Below are positions 1 through 9,413 of a DNA stretch of 64,000 nt, in pieces (within the stretch, counting starts at the first letter, position 1; every line of letters starts with the position of its first letter). Source of the DNA: Saprospiraceae bacterium (GTDB taxonomy: Bacteria > Bacteroidota > Bacteroidia > Chitinophagales > Saprospiraceae); NCBI GenBank assembly GCA_028280415.1, contig JANQLV010000065.1:1-64000 (forward strand), given 5' to 3'. Made by a program: the position numbers and the translations under genes. The notes beneath the pieces were generated by a model, which was not told where the DNA came from, made no database searches, and worked only from the letters and a program-made list of their open reading frames with translations.

Positions 1-1927
1 GGAGGATGCGGGCAATGCGACGATAAGTGTAGAGACAGAAGCGACCACAACTATGGCGATGACCTGGGAGGTTCTGGAATTTGATTTTAGTAATGAAGCG
101 ATGGGTACGGCGGCACTTGATTTAAACAATACCTATGATAAGCTATCGATATTTTTCAATTTCGGAACGACGGGTGCAGATGCTGGCGAGAAGACCTATT
201 ACTGGGATGATGTAGAATTTGTAGCTGGCCCAGTACTTGATCAAGTAGATTTGCCAATTACCTTTGATGATTCGAATGTGGATTATAACCTGGTTGACTT
301 TGGCGGGAATGCCTCATCGATAATAGTAGACCCGACGGATGCGACGAATATGGTAGGTCAGGCGATCAAAACAGATATGGCGGAATTATGGGCCGGTACG
401 ACGATGGGCGATGTGGGGCTGGCAAATGCAGTTCCCTTTACCTCGGGCAATACAAAGATGACGGTACGGGTCTGGTCGCCTGATGCGGGAACGCCAATAC
501 GTTTGAAAGCGGAAGATGCGAGTAATTCGACGATAAGTGTGGAAACGGAGGCTGTGACAACAGTTGCGATGTCCTGGGAGGTTCTGGAATTTGATTTCAG
601 TAATGAAGCGATGGGTACCGCGGCGCTTGATTTAAACAATACCTATGATAAACTATCGATCTTTTTCAATTTCGGAACGACGGGTGCGGATGCCGGAGAG
701 AAGACCTATTACTGGGACGATGTAGAATTTGTAACGGGGCCGGTACTTGATCAGGTAGATTTGCCAATCACCTTTGATGATTCGAACGTGGATTATGACC
801 TGGTTGACTTTGGTGGAAATGCATCGTCAATAGTAGTAGATCCGACGGATGCGACGAATATGGTAGGACAGGCGATCAAAACGGACATGGCCGAAACATG
901 GGCCGGTACAACGATGGGCAATGCGGGACTAGTTAATGCAGTTCCTTTTACAATGGACGACACAAAGATGACGGTACGGGTATGGTCCCCTGATGCGGGA
1001 ACACCGATACGTTTGAAAGCGGAGGCTGCGAGTAATTCGACGATAAGTGTGGAAACGGAGGCTGTGACAACAGTTGCGATGTCCTGGGAGGTTCTGGAAT
1101 TTGATTTTAGTAATGAAGCGATGGGTACCGCGGCACTTGATTTAACCAATATCTATGATAAGCTATCGATATTTTTCAATTTCGGAACGACGGGTGCGGA
1201 TGCCGGTGAGAAGACTTATTACTGGGATGATGTAGAATTTGGACCAAGAACTACTGTTGTGGATATTATTGTTAATAGTACGGATCATCAGACTTTGGAA
1301 GATGCTGTCATCGCAGCAGAGCTTGTAGATGATTTGACGGGAGCAGGGCCATTTACCGTTTTTGCACCAACAGATGATGCTTTTGATGCTTTAGACCCTG
1401 CACTTTTAGCCAACCTGTTAGCCAATCCAACGGGTAATCTTGCCGATATTTTGTTATATCATGTTCTTGGTGCAGAAGTCTTGTCTACAGATTTAATGAA
1501 TGGGCAAGCGGCTATGACCTTACAAGGGGAGGATATTACAGTGACTATTACCGGGAATGATATTATGATCAATCAGGCTTTGGTAACAGTGGCGGATTTG
1601 CCGGCAGATAATGGGGTGGTACATGTGATTGATGCAGTATTATTACCACCTAATTTTGTAGGAGTGGACATCCTTAGTGCTGCTGAAAACAACATCAAAG
1701 TAATGCCTAATCCAGCGAACACTCATTTTTATATTGAGTTTTCAGAAATGCTTAACGAATCTGCTCAACTGAGCATTTTCGATGTGAGTGGTAAATTAAT
1801 GAAAAGCGAAATGGCTCAGGATAGAATAACCAAAGTCGATACTTCAGGTTTAAATTCCGGAACCTATTTCTTGAGAATTGATACAGCGGAGGGAAGTTAC
1901 TTCCAAAAGATAATGATCACAAAATAG
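1..1927 (+). CDS. Secreted repeat protein with FAS1 domain and type A T9SS sorting domain (5' end outside window)
   Basis: The reading frame is open from base 2 and the first visible codons already match the repeat, so the true start lies upstream and the ATG at 53 is internal. Counting from 53, residues 1-396 are near-identical 170-residue units, each predicted to be a beta-sandwich like those on carbohydrate-active T9SS proteins (an inference from pattern). Residues about 397-532 form a fasciclin (FAS1) domain, with FTVFAPTDDAF and the closing GVVHVIDAVLLPP. Residues about 546-624 are a type A C-terminal sorting domain (VMPNPANTHFYIEF, then LNSGTYFLRI). The protein should cross the inner membrane by Sec and the outer membrane by T9SS, and probably binds or adheres to glycans at the cell surface. 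A strong terminator follows. Confidence 0.9.
   Translation, partial: EDAGNATISVETEATTTMAMTWEVLEFDFSNEAMGTAALDLNNTYDKLSIFFNFGTTGADAGEKTYYWDDVEFVAGPVLDQVDLPITFDDSNVDYNLVDFGGNASSIIVDPTDATNMVGQAIKTDMAELWAGTTMGDVGLANAVPFTSGNTKMTVRVWSPDAGTPIRLKAEDASNSTISVETEAVTTVAMSWEVLEFDFSNEAMGTAALDLNNTYDKLSIFFNFGTTGADAGEKTYYWDDVEFVTGPVLDQVDLPITFDDSNVDYDLVDFGGNASSIVVDPTDATNMVGQAIKTDMAETWAGTTMGNAGLVNAVPFTMDDTKMTVRVWSPDAGTPIRLKAEAASNSTISVETEAVTTVAMSWEVLEFDFSNEAMGTAALDLTNIYDKLSIFFNFGTTGADAGEKTYYWDDVEFGPRTTVVDIIVNSTDHQTLEDAVIAAELVDDLTGAGPFTVFAPTDDAFDALDPALLANLLANPTGNLADILLYHVLGAEVLSTDLMNGQAAMTLQGEDITVTITGNDIMINQALVTVADLPADNGVVHVIDAVLLPPNFVGVDILSAAENNIKVMPNPANTHFYIEFSEMLNESAQLSIFDVSGKLMKSEMAQDRITKVDTSGLNSGTYFLRIDTAEGSYFQKIMITK
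211..1240 (+). repeat. 510-bp in-frame tandem repeat (about 2.4 copies visible)
   Basis: The marker TGTAGAATTT recurs at 211, 721 and 1231, exactly 510 bp (170 codons) apart. The units differ only by scattered, mostly silent changes, and more copies probably lie upstream of the window. Such identity implies recent duplication or gene conversion. Confidence 0.95.
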
Positions 1928-1956
1928 TTTAATTTTTAAAAGGAAGTTAAATGGTT

Positions 1957-1992
1957 AACCGTGTCTCGCCAAAAGCGAGATGCGGTTTTTTT
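1957..1992 (+). terminator. Rho-independent terminator after the FAS1/T9SS gene
   Basis: Bases 1957-1969 pair with 1975-1987 (AACCG, two G-T wobbles, TCTCGC; loop CAAAA). A run of seven T follows at 1986-1992. It lies 30 bp after the stop codon and before the convergent GT2 gene. Confidence 0.85.
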
Positions 1993-2023
1993 AACGGCTT
2001 CACTAAGGATACAATGGTATTTC

Positions 2024-2944
2024 TTATCCCGCTTTTTGTTTCCAATAAAATAATTGTGTTAAAAATTTTGGTGGCAAAATACTGATGAGGTTGGCATGAA
2101 CACTATATTTCAAACCGGGATGATCATCTCGAAGCATTGCCCGGTATGTTTGATAGGCTTCCATTTCACCCGAAGCTTTTAGAAAATGCATAGCCTTGAT
2201 ACAACGATCTCGATATTGTTTCTTGTTGTATTGTTTTAAAACTTCCCAGAAAAAGGGCTCCGATAAGAGTTCCTTATAGAGCTTTGTTTTGATACTCATA
2301 TTTGCATTTTGCTTAGTGGTTTCCCGTTTGCTGTGATCGGTATGATAAATAATTAGCTGTTTATGGATATAATATCGTTTGGCAACTGCATCAACTTTAT
2401 ACCAAAACGTATTTTCCATCCCGGGGATATCTGGATTTAATCTCTTGTCATTGATCAGAACGCTCTTGGTCATGCCCCAGAAATCTCCATCACACTGGGC
2501 AACGATTTTTTCGATAGGTAGATATTGATCTTTATAAATTCCGATACCGGAATTCTGCCCGGTAGAAGTATCCAGGCCATTACTGCTGACCGCTGTTAGT
2601 TCCGGGTCTTTGTAATCGACTACATTGAATAAAACTTCCAGTGCATCTTCTGTGATCTCATCATCATCGCCAACGGTAGTGAACCATTCCCCTCGAATTT
2701 GATCCAGACAAAAATTAAATCCTCTTGCAAAACCAATATTTTTCTCAAGTCTAAAAAGCCGGACATTTTCTTTCTCCCGGTATTTTTCAAATATCAAGGG
2801 AGTATCATCAGTACTGCCATTATCCACCAGAACCAACTCAAAATCCTGAAAGCTTTGCTTTAGAACACTTTCAATAGAGCGTTCTAACATATTTGCTCGA
2901 TTATAAGTCAGAATCAAAACCGTAATTCTTGGTACTTTATGCAT
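2024..2944 (-). CDS. Family 2 glycosyltransferase
   Basis: GT-A fold glycosyltransferase of 306 residues. The N-terminus has the family 2 signature: ITVLILTYNRANML (7-20), VDNGSTDDT (40-48) and an acidic DDD metal/nucleotide-sugar motif at 93-95 (GDDDEITEDA). The C-terminal third has no transmembrane segment, so it is probably a cytosolic or peripheral enzyme adding a sugar to a lipid-linked glycan. It is the last gene of a minus-strand group with a polysaccharide deacetylase and two GT4 enzymes, 87 bp after the deacetylase. Donor and acceptor sugars cannot be read from sequence. Confidence 0.9.
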   Translation of the reverse strand: MHKVPRITVLILTYNRANMLERSIESVLKQSFQDFELVLVDNGSTDDTPLIFEKYREKENVRLFRLEKNIGFARGFNFCLDQIRGEWFTTVGDDDEITEDALEVLFNVVDYKDPELTAVSSNGLDTSTGQNSGIGIYKDQYLPIEKIVAQCDGDFWGMTKSVLINDKRLNPDIPGMENTFWYKVDAVAKRYYIHKQLIIYHTDHSKRETTKQNANMSIKTKLYKELLSEPFFWEVLKQYNKKQYRDRCIKAMHFLKASGEMEAYQTYRAMLRDDHPGLKYSVHANLISILPPKFLTQLFYWKQKAG

Positions 2945-3031
2945 AAAAAAGATTAATCGTTCATTAAGTTTATCGGTAATTACCTATAGCTACCAGATAT
3001 TCTCCCTTCCTGTCTCCTTAACTATAATCGT

Positions 3032-4093
3032 CTAATTTGTCACCACTTTGCGACCTCTGTGAATTATAAAAGGTAAAAGCCCGCTGGATTGTAGCCGGAG
3101 TACACTGGTATCCGTTATGCTGTTTATACTGATCCGGGGCAAGCACTCGGTTTTATGCCGATGTGCCTTAAATATATTTCCGATTCGGGTTGTCGTTCCG
3201 GTTTTAAATTTCAAAGCCTTTACTGCATCAAACTCGCGAAGCGAAGCCTGTTCAATTTTTCCGAAAGGGTAAGCAAAATGTTCAACTGCTTTTCCGGTAT
3301 ATAATTCAATCAATTCCCTCGATTCATTAATTTCTGATATGACTTGCTCCGTTGTAAGCTGACTTAATGGATAGTGGTTGACCGTATGCGCTCCGATTGT
3401 ACAAAGTGGGTCCTGGCTGATGGTTTTGATTTCTTGCCAACTCAGAGCCAATGCTTTTACATGCGAATACAATGCTGTCTTTTCCTTTTTAAAAATAACA
3501 GAAAGTAAATCTTCATGATCTTCAATCTGAAATGAACGGGTGATTAAATTTTTAATATGATCAAAGCTTGCTTCCTTATTTATAATGCTGCTACAATCGA
3601 AATGATAGTGTTTTGCTTGCCATTCAAAATCAATGGAATCGTTTTTAAGAATCTCCTCTTCCAGAAAATACCACCATAGGACAGCCTTGCAATTTGGAAA
3701 ATTTGTAGTTATGTATATCGTGAAAGGAATCTGATGTTTTTTCAAAATCGGATAGGCAATGGTATAATTGTCCCGATAGCCATCATCAAAAGTAAAAGCG
3801 ACAAATTTTGATAGTCTTTTTGGACTATGCAAACGCTGATATACTTCATCCAGCGAAATGAAGTCATATTTTTGTGACTTGTAAAAAGCGATTGTATTTT
3901 CCAGTTGCTCCGGACTAATTTCGAGACTTAAATGATTATGAATACGTTGTTTATTCTGGGGTTTTATTACTCTGTGAAATGTGAGAATGTGTCCCAAACC
4001 AGCATAAGCCGGAGCAAATAGTTTGCACACCCCAATGTTGGAAAGCAAAGGTGCAACGGCGGAAATTAGTTTCTTTTTGGTATAAGAACTCAT
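3032..4093 (-). CDS. Polysaccharide deacetylase (NodB-homology, CE4) family protein
   Basis: A 353-residue protein with the CE4 motif TFDDGY at 101-106 (two Asp: catalytic base and metal ligand) and a second metal motif HTVNH at 236-240, followed by AYPFGK near 275. The region between motifs is longer than in a minimal NodB domain, which is common for Bacteroidota proteins in exopolysaccharide loci. It should remove N-acetyl groups from a surface glycan or a lipid-linked intermediate. The N-terminus has a weakly hydrophobic stretch but no clear signal peptide. The start codon overlaps the stop of the upstream GT4 gene (ATGA), so the two are translationally coupled. Confidence 0.88.
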   Translation of the reverse strand: MSSYTKKKLISAVAPLLSNIGVCKLFAPAYAGLGHILTFHRVIKPQNKQRIHNHLSLEISPEQLENTIAFYKSQKYDFISLDEVYQRLHSPKRLSKFVAFTFDDGYRDNYTIAYPILKKHQIPFTIYITTNFPNCKAVLWWYFLEEEILKNDSIDFEWQAKHYHFDCSSIINKEASFDHIKNLITRSFQIEDHEDLLSVIFKKEKTALYSHVKALALSWQEIKTISQDPLCTIGAHTVNHYPLSQLTTEQVISEINESRELIELYTGKAVEHFAYPFGKIEQASLREFDAVKALKFKTGTTTRIGNIFKAHRHKTECLPRISINSITDTSVLRLQSSGLLPFIIHRGRKVVTN

Positions 4094-5235
4094 ATCTGTC
4101 TGGCTTTTGGGATCATTGTTTTGGGAAAGAGCAAAGTATCATAAAGTTCAGCATATTGCCGGGCAATTTTAGAAAACAGATATTCTGCTTCGATTCTTTG
4201 TTTGGTTTTATCGGCCAGGCTTTGCATGTGTTGTTCATTGTCGAATGCCCAGTTTAGTTTCTGTGCTAAATCATCAATATTTTTGGATTGAAAAAACAAA
4301 ACCTCTTCTTCGCTGAGTACTGCTTTGTTTTGTGGGATATCACTGCAAATCATGGGTGTCCCGATACTGCCTGCTTCGAGTAACATCATCGACATACCTT
4401 CCAACTCAGAGGGAAAAATAAAATACCTGGCACGTTGCAATAAAGCGTTTAATTTATCTATACCTTCTACATAACCAATAAACTTGACATCAAGTCCTTC
4501 CGCTAACTTTTTCAGCGTATCTGTATATGCCGGTAATTGATCTGTATCGCCGGCAACAAGTAAGGTACCTTTGAATTGAATTTTTTGTAATGCACGGATC
4601 AGTGTATGGCAGCCTTTTAAGGGAATTACCCGCCGGGCAGCAAAAAGCAAATAATCATTTTGAATATCAAATTGATCCAGTAATCCATCAACAAGCCCGG
4701 GTTCTATAATTTTGACGGGATGTATTCCATTGGGAATAAACTGTACCACGCGATTGTATTTTTTTTGAAAATACTGACATTGTGTTTTAGCAATAGCCGT
4801 TAAACTGGCTCTGGAATTTATAAAAATCCATTCGGTTATTCGAAAATAAAAACGACCGAAAACGGACCACTTTTTATTAAGCTGTGGAAGAGCATGAGCG
4901 GTGGCGATGACCTTGTATTTTAGACAAAGCAAAGGGAGGAAAAAAGCAGCATCCGTTTTATGCAGATGAATCAGGTCATACTGCTTGCTAAACATAATGT
5001 GCATACAACAGCGCAGGTAATATATAAACACTCCTAACCCTTTGATCGGAATTTCTTTAAACTGCACTGTTTTTACTCCGGAAATATGCTCATTGGCTTT
5101 TGGGTGTCGGTAGCAGTATATGGTAAATGTGTATTGCTCATGCAACTCTGATAAAAGATGTTCCACCACACGGCTGGTTCCTCCTTTTGCGGGGAAGTAC
5201 TTCACTCCAAAAATAGCAATACGTTTTTTACTCAT
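4090..5235 (-). CDS. Family 4 glycosyltransferase
   Basis: A GT-B fold enzyme of 381 residues. The N-terminal half has the acceptor-domain glycine loop (YFPAKGGTSRVVEHL, 13-27). The C-terminal half has LLFAARRVIPLKGCHTLI and the GT4 E-x7-E motif at E279-E287 (PSELEGMSMMLLEAG). It transfers a hexose or similar sugar from a nucleotide donor to a growing glycan; specificity is unknown. It overlaps the deacetylase gene by 4 bp and starts 40 bp after the second GT4 gene, consistent with one operon. Confidence 0.9.
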   Translation of the reverse strand: MSKKRIAIFGVKYFPAKGGTSRVVEHLLSELHEQYTFTIYCYRHPKANEHISGVKTVQFKEIPIKGLGVFIYYLRCCMHIMFSKQYDLIHLHKTDAAFFLPLLCLKYKVIATAHALPQLNKKWSVFGRFYFRITEWIFINSRASLTAIAKTQCQYFQKKYNRVVQFIPNGIHPVKIIEPGLVDGLLDQFDIQNDYLLFAARRVIPLKGCHTLIRALQKIQFKGTLLVAGDTDQLPAYTDTLKKLAEGLDVKFIGYVEGIDKLNALLQRARYFIFPSELEGMSMMLLEAGSIGTPMICSDIPQNKAVLSEEEVLFFQSKNIDDLAQKLNWAFDNEQHMQSLADKTKQRIEAEYLFSKIARQYAELYDTLLFPKTMIPKARQI

Positions 5236-5275
5236 AATAACATTTTTCTTGCTCGATCTCCGGCTGTATACCCGT

Positions 5276-6523
5276 TCACTGTTTGCCTTTCAAACCTCTT
5301 AAAAAATCGAGAATCCCTTTTCCGTAGCTCAGATGATTAAAAGCCTGTAAGCCAAGTGCTTTACCCTTTTCTCCGATTTTTTGTGCTTCTTCCGGATGGT
5401 CAAGCACAAACTGCATCTTATCAGCAAAAGCTTCGGGAGTGTAGAATTTGGCAATGAGAGCATTCACCTGATCTTTGAAATAATGAGCCACTTCGCCATA
5501 ATTGATACTGATCATTGGATTCCCCGAGGCAACATACTCTCCGATCTTATGCGGGAAACGTGCAGCATCCTGCAGTCCCGGACGCATCGGAATCAGCAAT
5601 CCTTTTGCCGGTTTATAATGTTTGGGAATTTCACTGTGAGCGACATTGTGGAATATTTTTATTTGACTGGATTTCTTTAAAGTGGCTATATAAGCTTTTA
5701 GGTTTTCGAGATCGGTTTTAGAGCCACCGCCTAAAACAAGATGTAAATCTACCGGATTGTTTTCGGGCAGTAAGTCATAAGCGGCTAAGATAAAATCGAC
5801 GGTCTCCCGATAGGAAAGTGCGCCGCAGAAAAGGAAAAAATCTCTTGAAGGTTTCGGAACTTTAATATCGAATTTTTCAAACTCACACAAAATTGGCAAT
5901 TTGAAAAATGGTTTTTGGGGCGCCAGGCTTTTGTATTGCTGGATCAAAACTTCACTAATAGGGAAAGCTCCGTCCATACGGGGAATCAGAAATTTTTCAA
6001 AGAGAAAATCATTGATTTTAAGTTTGAAACTTTTCCGACTATCCAGCACCCGGGCCATTTCAACGTAATTGTATACGACCGGGAATTTGAGAAAATAGCT
6101 ATATAAGAGATAAAGTAAGACCTGTCCGAAATGATAACAGGAAATGATCCCGGCATCCAGTCTGTTTTGCTTCTTGAATTGTCGCAAGGTTTGATACTCC
6201 CCGTAGATACCTTTTAGCTTTTGTATGTTCCTTTTCCAGAACCCCTTGGGCCGGTAAATGGTTTTTGAAGTATAAACATAATCGATTCCTTCGAAATTGC
6301 CTTTCAATTCGATGGCTCTTTCCTGATCCGGATCAAAGCTTCCTTTTCGGCAAATGACGCTTACCTGAGCGCCCTCTTCGATCAGGGCCTTACTCACCAT
6401 AATCATCTTCTGGATAGCCCCAAAACCCACAGGAAACCCGCTTTCTCCCAGGTAAACAACATTAAAAGCCTCCTTGGAAGCAGTAGCTGCTGTGGATAAT
6501 TCATCCGATTTATTTAAAACCAT
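5276..6523 (-). CDS. Glycosyltransferase, GT4-like
   Basis: A 415-residue GT-B type protein that appears to be the first gene of the polysaccharide group. The N-terminus carries NVVYLGESGFPVGFGAIQKM, the usual start of a GT4 acceptor domain. The C-terminal donor domain shows RDFFLFCGALSYRETVDFIL and FPHKIGEYVASGNPMISI near residues 340-357, a diverged version of the E-x7-E region. The donor half is less canonical than in the neighbouring GT4. It faces the divergent rhamnosidase gene, with about 150 bp between them that should hold both promoters. Confidence 0.82.
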   Translation of the reverse strand: MVLNKSDELSTAATASKEAFNVVYLGESGFPVGFGAIQKMIMVSKALIEEGAQVSVICRKGSFDPDQERAIELKGNFEGIDYVYTSKTIYRPKGFWKRNIQKLKGIYGEYQTLRQFKKQNRLDAGIISCYHFGQVLLYLLYSYFLKFPVVYNYVEMARVLDSRKSFKLKINDFLFEKFLIPRMDGAFPISEVLIQQYKSLAPQKPFFKLPILCEFEKFDIKVPKPSRDFFLFCGALSYRETVDFILAAYDLLPENNPVDLHLVLGGGSKTDLENLKAYIATLKKSSQIKIFHNVAHSEIPKHYKPAKGLLIPMRPGLQDAARFPHKIGEYVASGNPMISINYGEVAHYFKDQVNALIAKFYTPEAFADKMQFVLDHPEEAQKIGEKGKALGLQAFNHLSYGKGILDFLRGLKGKQ

Positions 6524-6673
6524 GATTTTAGCTATTTCTCCTTATACTTGCTAAAAGTGTTCCAAGGCCGCCGGAGAACCAAAAAATATGTTTATTTTCC
6601 GAAGCAGATTACTCCTAAAAAAGGAAAATGAGAAGATGCTGGACAAGTGTATTATCTTTTAAAAAACATTCTT

Positions 6674-9346
6674 ATGAAAAGCCTAAAACTTATAAGCTTA
6701 TTTCTCTTCTTTTGCTTCACTGCTTTTACCCAGGTTCAAGTGGATAAACTTCGTTGCGAATACCTGCAAAACCCGATAGGTATTGATATTGTGATTCCTC
6801 GACTAAGCTGGCAGATAAAAGTAAAAGATGATTCAAAGAATATTATGCAACAGGCTTATCGTATTCAGGTGGCAAGTGCCAAGGATGCTTTTGATAAAAA
6901 AAAGCAACTGGTCTGGGATACGGGAAAAGTAGATTCTGATCAATCGGTACATATTGAATACAATGGGCAAAAACCACAGTCTCGCGATCGATTTTATTGG
7001 AGAGTAAAAATTTGGGATAATCAAGACAGGGAAAGCGGATGGAGCGAAACAGCTTTCTGGGAAATGGGATTATTAAAAACCGAAGATTGGGCTGCTGACT
7101 GGATTGAACCGGTCCTGGAGGAAAAGAAAAAAGCCAATAATCCGGCTCCAATGCTGCGCAAGGAATTCTCTCTAAAGAAAAAGATACAAAAAGCACGGCT
7201 ATATATTACTGCTCATGGGTTATATGAAGCGTTTCTAAATGGTAAAAGAGTGAGTGAAGACTTGTTTACACCGGGATGGACCAGCTATCATAAGCGTTTG
7301 CAGTATCAAACTTATGATGTTACTTCCCTGCTTCGGAAAGGAGAAAATGCAGTAGCCATCAGATTGGGAGATGGCTGGTATCGCGGGGAGTTTGGCTGGC
7401 AAAACAACTGGAATATTTACGGAGATCATCTTGGGCTTTTATTTCAACTGGAAGTCGAATACACCAATGGTAAAAAAGAGCTGATACTTTCCGATGCTTC
7501 CTGGAAAGCAAGCACCGGCCCGATTCTGATGTCGAGCCTCTATGATGGAGAAATATATGATGCCCGTCTGGAAAAAACAGGCTGGATGACGACTGCTTAT
7601 GAGGATAGTGACTGGGGAGCTGTCCGTATTATGGATTATGATAAAAGCATTTTGATAGCACCACAGGGAGTTCCGGTCAGAGCTATCGAAATTGTAAAGC
7701 CTAAAGAAATATTTGTTTCTGGCAAAGAAGAAGTCATTATTAATATGGGACAAAATATGGTCGGGCGGATGCGTTTTCGGTTAAAGGGTCAACCTGGGGA
7801 TACCATCAGTATTTATCATGCTGAAGTATTGGATAAAGATGGAAACTTTTATACGGAAAACCTTCGAAATGCGGACCAGAAAATACAATACATATTTAAA
7901 GGCGAGGGAGTGGAAACTTATGAGCCCGTTTTTACTTTTCAAGGTTTTCAATATATAAAAATTGAAAATTATAAGGGGACCTTCTCCAAAGATGATTTCG
8001 AAGGTGTGGTGATCCATTCTGATATGGAACAGACTGGAAACTTCGAATGTTCCAGTGCTTTAATCAACCAATTGCAGAGTAATATTCGCTGGGGACAAAA
8101 AGGCAATTTCCTGGATGTACCGACCGATTGCCCGCAGAGGGATGAACGCATGGGATGGACCGGGGATGCTCAGGCCTTTGCACCGACTGCCTGTTTCAAT
8201 TATAATACTTCCGCTTTTTACACGAAGTGGTTAGGAGACTTTCGGGTGGATCAATTGGAAAATGGCGCTGTCCCCTGGGTAATTCCCAATGTGTTGCGTG
8301 GTTCCGGAGCAATAGGCTGGGCGGATGCCGCGACGATCATTCCGTGGACAGTTTATCTCAAATATGGGGATAAGCGGATTCTCGAAGTACAATACGAAAG
8401 CATGAGTAAATGGGTGGATTTTCTGGACAGTCTGGCTGGCGATAACCACTTGGTGCAAGAGGGTTTTCATTTCGGAGATTGGCTTTTCTTTATTCATCCT
8501 TCTGATTGGAACGCTAAACCGGGTTATACCGACATTGATTTGTTGGGAACGGCTTTCCTGGCCTATTCTTCGGATATCCTTGCCCGCTCGGCAAAATTGC
8601 TTGGCAAAGAAAAAGATGCGCAGAAATATAGTCAATTACACGAGGCAGTGAGTCAGGCTTTTCAGGATGAATTTATTACCAAAAGTGGCAGATTGAGCTC
8701 ACATTCGCAAACCGCTTATACGATTGCACTGGCTTTTGACCTTTTTCCACCCGAACAAAAAAATGCAGCGCTCAATTATCTCACTCAAAATATTATTAAG
8801 AGGAATTATCATCTTTCCACGGGCTTTCTGGGAACCCCTCATCTCAACCCTGTCCTTTCCGAAAATGGTCACCTGGATATTGCTTATAAACTACTTTTAC
8901 AGGAAAAGTATCCAAGTTGGCTTTATCCGGTTACCAAGGGAGCTACGACAATATGGGAACGTTGGGACGGTATTAAGCCGGATGGCAGTTTTCAGTTAGT
9001 AAAAATGAATTCTTTTAATCATTATGCTTACGGAGCTATTGGTGACTGGATGTACACCACAATCAGCGGGATTAGGCATGATGCCGCTAAGCCGGGATAC
9101 AAACATATTATTATTAAACCTCAGCCTAATAATGGACTAACTTATGCCAAAGCAGATTTTGAATCTCTTTATGGAAAAATCAGCAGCTCCTGGAAAATAG
9201 AAAATGGCGAAATATCTATATCTATTACAATTCCACCCAACACAACAGCCAGTTTGTTTTTACCCCGAAAAACTGAAAAAATTGATCTTGGCTCGGGGAC
9301 TTATTCGTATAAATACCCTTATCAACAGGCTGAAACTGAAAAATAG
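6674..9346 (+). CDS. Alpha-L-rhamnosidase, GH78 family
   Basis: A secreted glycoside hydrolase that inverts and releases terminal alpha-L-rhamnose from glycans or glycosides. A GTG lies in frame at 6647, but the ATG at 6674 begins a much better signal peptide (KSLKLISLFLFFCF), giving 890 residues. The N-terminal beta-sandwiches (to about 340) include GWYRGEFGWQNNW, the middle is a concanavalin-like domain, and the (alpha/alpha)6 barrel has the GH78 acid motif DCPQRDERMGWTGD near 483-497. The GATTIWERWDG motif near 757-767 carries the second catalytic Glu. No SusC/SusD pair is nearby, so it is not in a classic polysaccharide utilisation locus. It may act on the rhamnose-containing polymer of its neighbours, which is only an inference. 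Confidence 0.92.
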   Translation: MKSLKLISLFLFFCFTAFTQVQVDKLRCEYLQNPIGIDIVIPRLSWQIKVKDDSKNIMQQAYRIQVASAKDAFDKKKQLVWDTGKVDSDQSVHIEYNGQKPQSRDRFYWRVKIWDNQDRESGWSETAFWEMGLLKTEDWAADWIEPVLEEKKKANNPAPMLRKEFSLKKKIQKARLYITAHGLYEAFLNGKRVSEDLFTPGWTSYHKRLQYQTYDVTSLLRKGENAVAIRLGDGWYRGEFGWQNNWNIYGDHLGLLFQLEVEYTNGKKELILSDASWKASTGPILMSSLYDGEIYDARLEKTGWMTTAYEDSDWGAVRIMDYDKSILIAPQGVPVRAIEIVKPKEIFVSGKEEVIINMGQNMVGRMRFRLKGQPGDTISIYHAEVLDKDGNFYTENLRNADQKIQYIFKGEGVETYEPVFTFQGFQYIKIENYKGTFSKDDFEGVVIHSDMEQTGNFECSSALINQLQSNIRWGQKGNFLDVPTDCPQRDERMGWTGDAQAFAPTACFNYNTSAFYTKWLGDFRVDQLENGAVPWVIPNVLRGSGAIGWADAATIIPWTVYLKYGDKRILEVQYESMSKWVDFLDSLAGDNHLVQEGFHFGDWLFFIHPSDWNAKPGYTDIDLLGTAFLAYSSDILARSAKLLGKEKDAQKYSQLHEAVSQAFQDEFITKSGRLSSHSQTAYTIALAFDLFPPEQKNAALNYLTQNIIKRNYHLSTGFLGTPHLNPVLSENGHLDIAYKLLLQEKYPSWLYPVTKGATTIWERWDGIKPDGSFQLVKMNSFNHYAYGAIGDWMYTTISGIRHDAAKPGYKHIIIKPQPNNGLTYAKADFESLYGKISSSWKIENGEISISITIPPNTTASLFLPRKTEKIDLGSGTYSYKYPYQQAETEK

Positions 9347-9413
9347 ATTTAAAGATTGGAATTGTAAGAAATGAACAGTTATAAAGTTTTCGACTGCTGT
9401 TCTGATAATTTAA

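Noticed and set aside
358-1149. Minus-strand ORFs of 93 and 118 residues inside the FAS1 gene
   Set aside because: They are antisense to the 510-bp repeat and repeat with it; no start signal or independent family.
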